Part shown: positions 23,780 to 64,000 of the stretch, one piece after another
Layout: the number at the start of each line of letters is the position of its first letter
Numbering within the stretch: the first letter of the stretch is position 1
Source: Mytilus galloprovincialis
Taxonomy: Eukaryota; Mollusca; Bivalvia; Mytilida; Mytilidae
Direction of reading: 5' to 3'
DNA: 64,000 nucleotides
Assembly (NCBI RefSeq): GCF_965363235.1
Contig: NC_134842.1
Coordinates: forward strand, 37,179,958-37,243,957
Program-made: the position numbers and the translations under genes
The notes under the pieces: model-generated
What the model saw: only the letters and a program-made list of their open reading frames with translations
What the model was told of the DNA's origin: nothing
Database searches by the model: none

Positions 23780-25275
23780 CGTTTGACCTTTAAATGGTAC
23801 TATCGTCTATTTATACTGCCCTTGGTCAAACACCTATATATATTGACATGTAGCTTTCATACAAAGCTAAATCTAAACAGGCTAGTTAAAAATTCAGGGG
23901 TTGTTTACTTGAAACATTCTTTGTCAACATTGAAGTTCTTTTTTTTTATTTCTTCAATTGATCACCATTTGAACTTTTATGGTTAAAGAATAAAAATGAA
24001 CTAGTAGAGGTTCTTGGTATATGTATTACAGAGATCATTTCGAATTTAAATAATTAAAAAAACAGACAAAAAAAACAGGTATATGGTCATTTCTTATTTT
24101 ACAGATATGGGACTAAAACAGACAGTGTAGTAGTTGTATCGTATCACCAGGCCAGTAGCCAGGAATTTCCAAGGGGGGGTATTTGGACTCATGAACTCGA
24201 CTTTAACAGTCACAATTTGAACAAAACGTTGACTTTAACAGTGCTTATTTGGTTTCAAGGGGGAGTTTGGACCCTAGCTACAGGTATGATCACATGGTAC
24301 TATCATCTACTGCCCTTGATCAAACACTTATATATTGAGATGTTGCTATCATACAAGCTGGAGTTGAAAATAAAATGGTTTTTTTTTATAATTCTTCAGT
24401 TTCACAATGAAAATGCTCTAGAGAGGTTCCTGGTATTTGTATTAGTGTCATGTGTATATTGTATGCTTACTGTATTAATAGTCTCTTATAAATTTTAACA
24501 TGAATATGGTATTACATGCAAAAAAGATATATATTTTTTTTTTTACAGATTTGGGACATCAGATGATGAGGGGAATGTTTATGTGACTAATAGGAATACC
24601 AACATTGTAAAAGTAATATCTGATGATATCATAATAGAGAGAACAGTAACTGAACATTTGGAACATGCTTTGCCAACATTGAAGTTTTTTTTTTTATATA
24701 ATTCTTTGATTGATGACCATTTTGTATTTGCTTGTAGTGTTTCAGCATAAAAATACACTACAGAGGTTCCTTGTATTTATATCAGTGTACTATGTATATT
24801 ATATGCCTACATAGATCATTTTGACATTAGAAGCTTTTTTATTTTAATTTTAACATGTATATGGTCTACAATTTTTTTTCTTTTTTTTCTTACAGATATG
24901 TGTCATCAAATGATGAGGGGAATGTGTATGTGACTGATTTGAGTACCAACACTGTAGTAGTAATATCAGATGATGGAAAACATTGCAGAGAAACTATTAC
25001 TGAATCAGACAGTAGTATTTGATGATGGTAAACATCAAAGAGAAACTATTACTGAATCAGACAGTAGTATTTGATGATGGTAAACATCATAAAGAAATTC
25101 CTACTGAATCAGACAGTAGTATTTGATGATGGTAAACATCATAGAGAAATTCCTACTGAATCAGACAGTAGTATTTGATGATGGTAAACATCAAAGAGAA
25201 ACTATTACTGAATCAGACAATAGTATTTGATGATGGTAAACATCATAGAGAAATTCCTACTGAATCAGATGGACT
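23780..25275 (+). pseudogene. Triplicated, decayed NHL-repeat exon region
   Basis: Three diverged segments each pair an intron-like block (TGGTACTATCRTCTA, TACTGCCCTTG-TCAAACAC, a T-rich tract ending TTTACAG) with an exon-like block. The exon blocks at about 24549 and 24897 translate to SDDEGNVYVTNRNTNIVKV and NDEGNVYVTDLSTNTVVVIS, matching the blades of NHL propellers in TRIM/B-box proteins, a family greatly expanded in bivalves. The first segment keeps only a scrap at about 24105. The last exon block runs into a 52-bp tandem array with stop codons. This is a host-gene fragment, not a working gene. Confidence 0.65.
24969..25270 (+). repeat. 52-bp tandem repeat inside the NHL-like exon
   Basis: Six units begin GATGATGG at 24969, 25021, 25073, 25125, 25177 and 25229, each followed by AAACATC and ACTGAATCAGACA. 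The unit derives from the NHL blade coding ISDDGKH...TESD. As 52 is not a multiple of three, each unit shifts the frame. Confidence 0.9.
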
Positions 25276-25337
25276 AACATAAAAGTTATGCAAATTTTTG
25301 TACATTTTGTTTTGAGTTTAACATTAATAGCTTATAT

Positions 25338-25594
25338 TAATTGATTTTTGGTGTGTTAACGCCACTTTTAGGCACCACATTAAGGCTATTTCATGGCAGC
25401 CAGTTTTTATTGGGGGAGGAAGCCAGAGTGCCTGGAGAAAACCACTGACCTTCGATAGGAAAACTGAACATCCTATTCAATTAAGATTGTCGTCAAGTGC
25501 ACCTGCACAAGCAGGGTATAAACTCACAACCCCAGTGTTGACTGGCTTGTGATTACAGTAGTAACTACTTAGACCACTAGGCCACTGAGGTCCC
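25338..25594 (-). mobile_element. tRNA-derived SINE with 14-bp target duplication
   Basis: Same family as the copy at 3345. It is flanked by TTAATAGCTTATAT at 25324-25337 and again at 25595-25608, so the insertion and its ends are well defined. The B box is slightly decayed. Confidence 0.85.
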
Positions 25595-25685
25595 TTAATA
25601 GCTTATATATTGACATACAAAGATTACCAGCAAAAAAGGATTTAAAAAATACATGGTATTCTTAAAATTTCTTTGCTTATATTGA

Positions 25686-25928
25686 TTGATTAATTGTTTT
25701 TTAACACCACTTTCAACACTATTGTGCTATTTCGTGGCAGCAAGTTATTATTGGTGGAGGAAACCAAAGTGCCAAGAGAGAACCTCCGACCTTCTATAGG
25801 AAAACTGACAATTTCAGTAAATTTAGATTGGAGTCAAGCGCTTGCCCTATGCACAGTTAGAACTTGAAACCTCAAGTGTTGATAGGCTAGTGATACAGTA
25901 GTTGAGAATACTTAAACAAAGTGACCCC
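25686..25928 (-). mobile_element. tRNA-derived SINE, decayed, with target duplication
   Basis: Same family and orientation as its neighbour at 25338, and more diverged. It is flanked by TTTGCTTATATTGA (25672-25685) and TTTGTTTATATTGA (25929-25942), a target duplication with one change. Confidence 0.75.
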
Positions 25929-26729
25929 TTTGTTTATATTGAAACCCTCTGCTGTTTATTATGATTTTAGAAATATATGAGAGCCTGCTTAAAACTAGAC
26001 AACAAAACAATGCCAAGGGTACATTTGATATTGTACAAGTTTCACAAAATCATTTAGGTTGATGGATTTTTGTTTTGTTCATTTCATGTTTGAAAAATTA
26101 ATACATTTAGAGTTTAAATTTTTTATATGCTCAATAATGCCCTGTGTTCAGACTCACAAGATGGTATCACTACTAGGTTATAAAATATGAAACAATAGTT
26201 AAATCTACCAGTCATGTTGATAAAAAAAAAAAAGCTTCAAAAGAACTAGAAACATATACTAATTATTACATTAACTAATGTATACCTTTATTAAAAATAA
26301 ATTTCAAACCAGGTAAGGAATGTAGGGGTAATGTAAAAATTATTCTGAAAGTAAGTATTTGAACACATTTGTTTATAAACATAAGAAAATTGTCCAAATA
26401 TTCTGACTAGTAGCTTGAAAAGATTTTGGTGCAAATTGCAGACAACAATGGCAAGGCATTCCAAAATAATATTTTTATTTCACATTTTAAAAATGTCTCA
26501 TTCTTCCTATGACATCAAAACAATAAAGAAACAAATAAAAGTGTTATTTTACTTGAAATTTCATAATTAAAGCATAAAAACTTAGTTATAAGTATTGAAT
26601 GCTTACTTTTGTATATCTATAAGGTTGTAAATGTTTTTGTCTTGTGTGCAAATTTGTAAGTATGAAGCACTTAAATCAAAATATGCTTAGTCAATGCTTT
26701 TACTCTGACAATACAATTATATTCTTAAG

Positions 26730-26935
26730 AACTGTTAATTCAGAAATTAATAAGGGTTAATGCGAATAATGCGACTAGGTTTGTATGGCAAGCATTAGAA
26801 ATTACATTCTGATAACCTCTATATATAAATGTATGGTCCTGAATATTCACAATAATTAATTCCACATTTTTATCCATTCTTAAAAAATCTTAATAATAAA
26901 TGCACACAATAATTTCTGAATTTACAGTATTAGTC
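26730..26935. mobile_element. MITE, ATTCAGAAATTATTGCG type (copy 3)
   Basis: Starts AATTCAGAAATTAATAAG and ends CACAATAATTTCTGAATTT. Non-coding. Confidence 0.6.
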
Positions 26936-27129
26936 CCAGATTATTATTACAATGTGTGGAAAAAAAAAACAAATAAATGACAACAAAATTCTGACAGGGT
27001 TATCACTGTTAAATATTTACTTAATTCACCTCAAAGGGGAAGAGAATATATATTGTATAAATAATATGGTCTTAAATCATGTTCTGAAAGCAAAAAAAAT
27101 GTGATCATTGGTGAGTTAAATAGCATATA

Positions 27130-27245
27130 TATTTATATAAATAAACAGATGTGGTTTGATTGCTTATGAGACAACTTTCTACAAGAGATCAAATGTCACA
27201 GAATTTAACAATTAGAGGTCAATGTATGGCCTTCAACAACGAGTG
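27130..27245 (-). repeat. Interspersed repeat E, minus copy
   Basis: Reads on the minus strand with a diverged CATAAGCAATCAAACCAC end and a GTTGTTGAAGGCCATACATT stretch. Confidence 0.55.
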
Positions 27246-27418
27246 AACCATGTACCAACATTATTTGAAATCCAGCATCAATCTAACCATATCTCTTTAT
27301 TATTATTTTCATTGAAAAATTAACTTCAAGAATAGTTTTTTGCTATGTATGTTGAGCTGAAAACAACGGCATTGTCTGATATCATTTTCATTGAAATTAA
27401 TTTTAACACAGTATGAAG

Positions 27419-27585
27419 CATACACCTTATCGCTATTTGTCCGCCATTACTGGATATTACACAGGTTCTCTTAAAAACTTGACGTCACAAAACAAAATAT
27501 CTGACGCCACAATGGAAAAGTGATTGTTGTATGCGTCAAAAGTTCAAGCGGCCGGGTCAGCCAGGATTAGCGATAAAGTGTTTTC
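27419..27585. mobile_element. Possible short inverted-repeat element
   Basis: Ends ACACCTTATCGCTA and TAGCGATAAAGTGT are inverted repeats about 165 bp apart, just 3' of the VMP1 stop. No coding capacity. It may be in the VMP1 3' UTR or beyond it. Confidence 0.45.
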
Positions 27586-27969
27586 CATTAATATAGCCAA
27601 CTATATATATTTAAATAAGTTATTCAGAATTCGTATTACAAACATTCAAATACAATAAATATGCCATGATAAATTAATTCTTTTAACAACTTTTAAATAG
27701 TGAAGTTTCAAAATATTTCAAAATCAAACAAATAATATTAACAAAAATATAATTGAAAATTATAAGAAAATAGAATTTCCATCCTTTAATACATGACTAT
27801 AGTAAATGAAAAGTTCAATTGAAAAACTACACAACTGAAATGATATGTGCTACATTGTATAAAAGAATTAACCTAATATGGTTTGAACTCACAAATACAC
27901 ACACACAAACAGTAGTACAATTTTACAAACAATATTTGCACTGTTTTTTTATACACATAATATCTCTAA

Positions 27970-59360
<31,391 letters not shown>

Positions 59361-60489
59361 TGTTTACCTTTTCATTCAGTTAAATAATAGTGTTTACCGG
59401 CACACAACGTGTCTTTTTTTGTAGAATTTTCTTGATGGATGATCTTTCCAAATTGTCACTTCCGGTTGGAACAGGGGAGGTAATATTTCCCGCAAAAAAT
59501 TGAGAACCATGTGTGGTCGATTTTTATATAATTTGAATTTTATCAAATTTGTATTTATATCAATGAAATTAAGTAACAGTTTTCCTAATAACAATAGCTT
59601 GACAACGCAAAGCTGATGAAACGATAAATGTGATTTCATCCTTAGCAGTAAATGGCAGTGGGGACCAGTGGGTTACAAAATTGATCTAGATTTTGAGGGA
59701 AATGTATAATCAATCTTTTCTTCTTAGAACCGAATATGCTGAGTACATGCATAACCCATCTCCAGCTTAGGGTAAAATTAAACAAACAAAAATACAGATT
59801 CAAATGAGGTTGGATTATTGACTTGCAAGCCAATAAGACATCCTTGATATTATTTAGTATGAATTTTGATATACCCTTCTGTTAATCAACTGATTTAAAT
59901 GGGGAGGACTGCGATCTTAGAACTAATCTGAAGCATTCCTTACTAATTTAATATATCCTTCCCAGGTTTATAAGAACTCTAGAAATTTTGTAACCTTGAC
60001 ATACTTAATTGATGTCTTTTGTTAAAATCATACTTATGTTGGTTTTATGAAAATAGAATTTGCATGTGAATAAAGGTTTTTTAATTCTTCTTAAAAAAAC
60101 CATGTTTAAAATAATTTATGATCTGCCAGCAATATTTTCATCTTTTATAAATGAATGTATATTTATTTTCTTCTGCTTTCTAGCATAAAGTTCAGTCAAT
60201 AACTCTGATACAAATATAAGAACTTTGTTATGTTTATTCTCTTTTTTTGCATGTAGGAAATTTACAGTAATATTCTAGACTTGAAAGTGTTAAAAAGAAC
60301 TGAAATATTGTAAAAAAAACAACCATTTTATGTTGAATTGAAGATATATATATACATGTATTTTGGTGTGCATCATTGAATTATTAAAGAAAAGTTGCTG
60401 TCTTATTTACTGTACCTAACATCTCCCTTTATTCATACATTTTGTACATAAACGTTTGCAAAGCTTAAAATGAGTTAAAAAGGATGCAT

Positions 60490-60650
60490 TTAACAATACA
60501 AATTTGAAATTTCTCTTGAAACTGCAAAATCCTCCTTGGATCTGTTCCTGCCAATGTGAGCAACACACCAATCCTTCATTGATTTAGACAATTTTTTTGC
60601 TAACTGTGAATATTCTTTCTGGATAATTCCAATGGGTAAAATATGTGTCA
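60490..60650 (-). CDS. Weak candidate terminal exon, unknown protein
   Basis: After a pyrimidine-rich stretch ending CCTCTTAG, about 53 codons stay open to TAA, with a soluble, charged composition (KEYSQLAKKLSKSMKDWCVA, then RNRSKEDFAVSREISNLYC). I do not recognise it, and found no partner exon upstream to 64000. It could be chance. Confidence 0.25.
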
Positions 60651-60907
60651 CTAAGAGGTTAAGAAAGATAAATATCAAATAAGACTCCTGCTTATGAAAA
60701 AAAAACCACAAACACTTTATAAATTTCATGTGTCTAAACCGTTTTCCTGAACTTACATTCATCAGTAACACTTGAAACCAAACATTTGAAAGCCATAAAT
60801 GTATAAAAACTGTTGAAAAGCTACATGACTAAAAAAGACCTGAAAATCATAGCCAAATCCATGCAAGGTCAACTTTGCCTGAAGGAAGTGAAACCTTAGT
60901 TTCTTAG

Positions 60908-61938
60908 TACTGTGAAAGTACTTTTATTCGTGGGGTACCAATTTTCGTGGTTTTCGTGGATGACTTTATCCACGAATTTAAGTTTCCAACGAAATAAAAC
61001 AACCATTGTCCAAATCAAGACATGGAAAGATCCCCGTCGGTAGGTTTGACTACTGATATAATCTTGAGAATATATTGAATAACGCCAAATCTGAGAATAC
61101 TTTAATAGCAGTCACAGAACTACAACCACATGCAGGATTATACTCATTTAATCTTTAATAGCCTAAACTGTACAACTTTTGATCTTTTAATTCTCATAAA
61201 AAATATTTTTGATCGATGAAAGTCAGATTTCTGGTATTGATATGCTAGTATGATAAAGTATTCATTTCATATCCTCATAGTGCTCGTACATATGGGAAAT
61301 AATAATTTCATACTGGGCTTGATTTTGATAAGAATTATTTCAAAATTTAAGATACGTTTATATCATTTTTTATGTTACTATTTTCTTTAGGTGACATGTT
61401 TATGGCCTAAGGGAGCTACCATTTGATTTTTATGGGGGGGGCTAGGATGAAATTTGAAAAAAATAGGCAGGAGAGGAGTTTTGAGTAAAAAAAAAAGGCA
61501 GGATGAGACACTTTGCAAAAAAAAAAGGCAGGATGACAATTTAGGTAAAAAAAGTCAGGATAACTAATAAAAAAAAGGCAGGACCGAACAGAGTGAAAAA
61601 TAAAAAGGCAGGACAGAGATTACAACTAAAAAAAAATGCAGGACAAAATTTTTCATCCTAGCCCCCCCCATAAAAATCAAATGGTAGCTCCCTAATTTAC
61701 ACCTTTGATGATCACTTTATCATGGGTTCATTAGTGTTATCACTTCAATTTACAGGGGTCAATGCTTACTTTGCAATTTCCACCATTCAAAACATTTGTA
61801 ACCTTCGTTTCTAAAGGCTTTAATTTTCAATTTAAAAAAAATTAAATAAAATCCACGAATTAAAAAACCCACGAACATGTAAATATTGCTCAATCCACGA
61901 AAATTGATACCCATGAATTAAAGTACTTTCACAGTAAT
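60908..61938. mobile_element. Element with CTGTGAAAGTACTTTTATTC ends
   Basis: Inverted ends ACTGTGAAAGTACTTTTA and AAAGTACTTTCACAGT with inner CCAATTTTCGTGG / CCACGAAAATTG. About 1 kb, non-coding, and host to the MITE at 61411-61692. A fragment of this family may lie at 30090-30190. Confidence 0.75.
61411..61692. mobile_element. Foldback MITE, GGGAGCTACC type (copy 2)
   Basis: Inverted ends GGGAGCTACCATTTGATTT and AAATCAAATGGTAGCTCCC, flanked by TAA on both sides, with an inner series of AAAAGGCAGGA units. It is inserted in the element at 60908. Confidence 0.85.
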
Positions 61939-62154
61939 TCATATGAAAATGGAAGAGTGCACAGCTGGTTTATTGTGGTTAAATATACATTGGCTAAGTA
62001 TCACATACACTCAGCACTGCATTTGTCAGAAAATCCATCTCTAAAGTTAGACTGGAAGTCAATTGTAAGGATTTCAAAGTAAAAATTTACAGTACTGAAA
62101 ATTGTAATAGACATGAACACATAAAACTCAAACTAGACTAATTACCAGGTTTGT

Positions 62155-62410
62155 ATTAACATGAGCAACATGACGGGTGCCACATGTGAAGCAGCATCAA
62201 CTTATCCTTCTGGAGAAAATGAGATCACCCCCAGTTTTTTGTGGGGTTCGTGTTGCTTAGTCTAGTTTTCCATATTGTGTTTGTACACTGTTGTTTTGTC
62301 TGTTTGTATTTTTACTTTTTGGCCATGGGGTTGTTAGTTTATTTTGGATTTATGAGTTGGAAAGTCAATTTAGTAACTTTTGCCTCTCTTGTATCACAAT
62401 ATGGATTTGC
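62155..62410 (+). repeat. Interspersed repeat with GACGGGTGCCACATGTG
   Basis: Contains AACATGACGGGTGCCACATG, GTGGGGTTCGTGTTGCTTAG and TTTGGCCATGGGGTTGTTAG. From memory this resembles a very common mussel repeat; only one copy is in this window. The open frame inside it (62241-62459) is not a gene. Confidence 0.5.
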
Positions 62411-62639
62411 AGTCAAAATTATTGTAGACAGGCTAGTGATCACAATACATGAACTATGACCACTCATCCACAGAAGTTCTTTTAATAAAACAGATTCTTG
62501 ACTACAATGTAGATTTTTTATTTCTATAAGTTACAACAGGTTATCTCATTTTAATGACAAAAGACAGATGATGACACAGTAAAAATAAATATTTACATCA
62601 TGATTGTACAAATAGTATATGCAGTAATGTCAGAATGTT

Positions 62640-64000
62640 AAAAGTAAAGGTAAACATGATAAAATTGCGAATGGAAATGGGGAATCTGTCAAAGAGACAA
62701 CAATTGACCAACGAGCAGAAAAAAGCCTGTAGCCCTTTTCACAAAAAATCTTAAGTGTAAAATTTATCGTATGTCTAAAATATTCCTAAACAATTCACCT
62801 AAATATTTTTATTGTAAGATTAACTTTTCACTTCAAATTTTTTGTGAAATTGGTTTCTGATGTATACTTTTAATAAATACCTTTACAATATGTTTATATA
62901 AGTTGTTTGACAGTTAATACCTAAGAATAACTAAACACTATTTCACAAAATACTAATTTTAAATACTTTTGAATAATTTACAGATTTACATTTATATGAA
63001 CAATACTGCCTGAAAGTTGAAGAAAGTCATACATACATGTAGTATTCAAGTCTTTACATGAAATAAGAAGGGTCATTACAGATATAAATAAACATGTGGT
63101 TTGGAGGCTGGTTTCTATTAGTAAATATTATATTACTTTCATTTATAGCTTGAAATACAAGGATGTGTAGATTGAAATGGAAATCATCAAATTTACAAGG
63201 ATATATTGGGTGAGGACTGTTCCTTAAAACGACATTGAACCAAGGGAAGACAACTTGCACTATGTTTGGTTGATTAACTTTGAAATACATGCCGTTCTTC
63301 AAAATTGTTTCTATAATATAGGCGTTACTCTGGCCTTCCCTGAATTACATATATATCAATCCTAAGGTTTTTCCAATGATATATTTCACTGAATATTTGA
63401 AACTTTATAGTTACATAACATTTGAAGTATTTTATGTACCATTTTTTCAGATCACTGCAGAACTCTTTCTTTAAATGACTAGATAAGATTTTCTGTTTGA
63501 CACAAAGAAATCAATTGTGTCCCTCAATTCAACAAAAATTAAAAATTTGAACAGCGACATGCATTTCTAAACAATAACATAATCTTGTTCATTTGTATAA
63601 AAACTATACTAATTTGTAATTCCAATGAAACATGCAAAAATTAATCCCACAATGCACAAAATTTTAATTGATAAGTTCCTATAATTGTTCAAGCTACCTT
63701 TTGTGAATAAACACCAAAAATAATGTTTTAATAAAAGTGCAATCAACCTTTATAGTAATTTATGATAAAAACTGTGTACATAATAAAGGAATAAAATTAA
63801 GAAAGGAAATTGGGGAATGTGTCAAAGAGACAACAACCCAACCAATTGATGGTCTTAGTATTACAAGTGATGCACTCATGAAATTTCAGAGATTAAAAAG
63901 TCATTTAAAATTATATCAACATAACAGACCCTTTGCAAATTTACATTTTAAAATTACAATAAATATAAAATTTCTAATTTCTGAATGTTCATTTAATGTC
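62640..64000. other. Intergenic, no gene identified
   Basis: Two copies of a short repeat (GTCAAAGAGACAACAA, near 62690 and 63820) are the only recognisable items. A minus open frame at 63054-63302 shows no family features. Confidence 0.45.

Overview
The window looks like nuclear DNA from a bivalve mollusc, most likely a mytilid mussel. It is AT-rich, has short exons in very large introns, and is packed with bivalve-type interspersed repeats. This assignment is inference from repeat style and protein similarity; no database was searched.

Three spliced host genes can be read, all on the minus strand. (1) 4809-8131: a selenoprotein M family gene (SELENOM-like) with a signal-peptide exon, an in-frame TGA at the position of the family selenocysteine, and a good SECIS element (4696-4779) just past the stop codon. 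(2) 12284-16694: a three-exon histidine N-acetyltransferase / NAT16-like gene. (3) 27970-59360: a complete 12-exon vacuole membrane protein 1 gene (VMP1, an ER autophagy factor). All 12 exons join in frame to 461 codons, and the N-terminus carries a SAP-like motif that I do not know from vertebrate VMP1.

Layout: 1-4.7 kb, repeats and a tRNA-derived SINE; 4.8-8.1 kb, the selenoprotein gene with MITEs in its introns; 10.0-11.9 kb, a pearl/HINE-like repeat; 12.3-16.7 kb, the acetyltransferase with a 32-bp minisatellite in intron 1; 16.7-27.9 kb, a gene-poor stretch with a 46-bp palindrome, a MULE transposase remnant, SINEs with target duplications, and a decayed, triplicated NHL-repeat exon on the plus strand; 28.0-59.4 kb, VMP1, whose introns hold three levels of nested elements, three long foldbacks, and a tandem array made from copies of the tail of exon 4 together with its 5' splice site; 59.4-64 kb, repeats and one weak candidate exon.

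The three genes have no evident joint function. The most unusual items are the SECIS-bearing SELENOM-like gene with an apparent SxxU rather than CxxU centre, the SAP-like N-terminus on VMP1, and the exon-tail/splice-donor minisatellite in VMP1 intron 4. Several unrelated-looking repeat families also share one plan (core tandem repeats, a GAC/GGAC tract, a terminal hairpin), which fits non-autonomous Helentron-type (pearl/HINE) elements.
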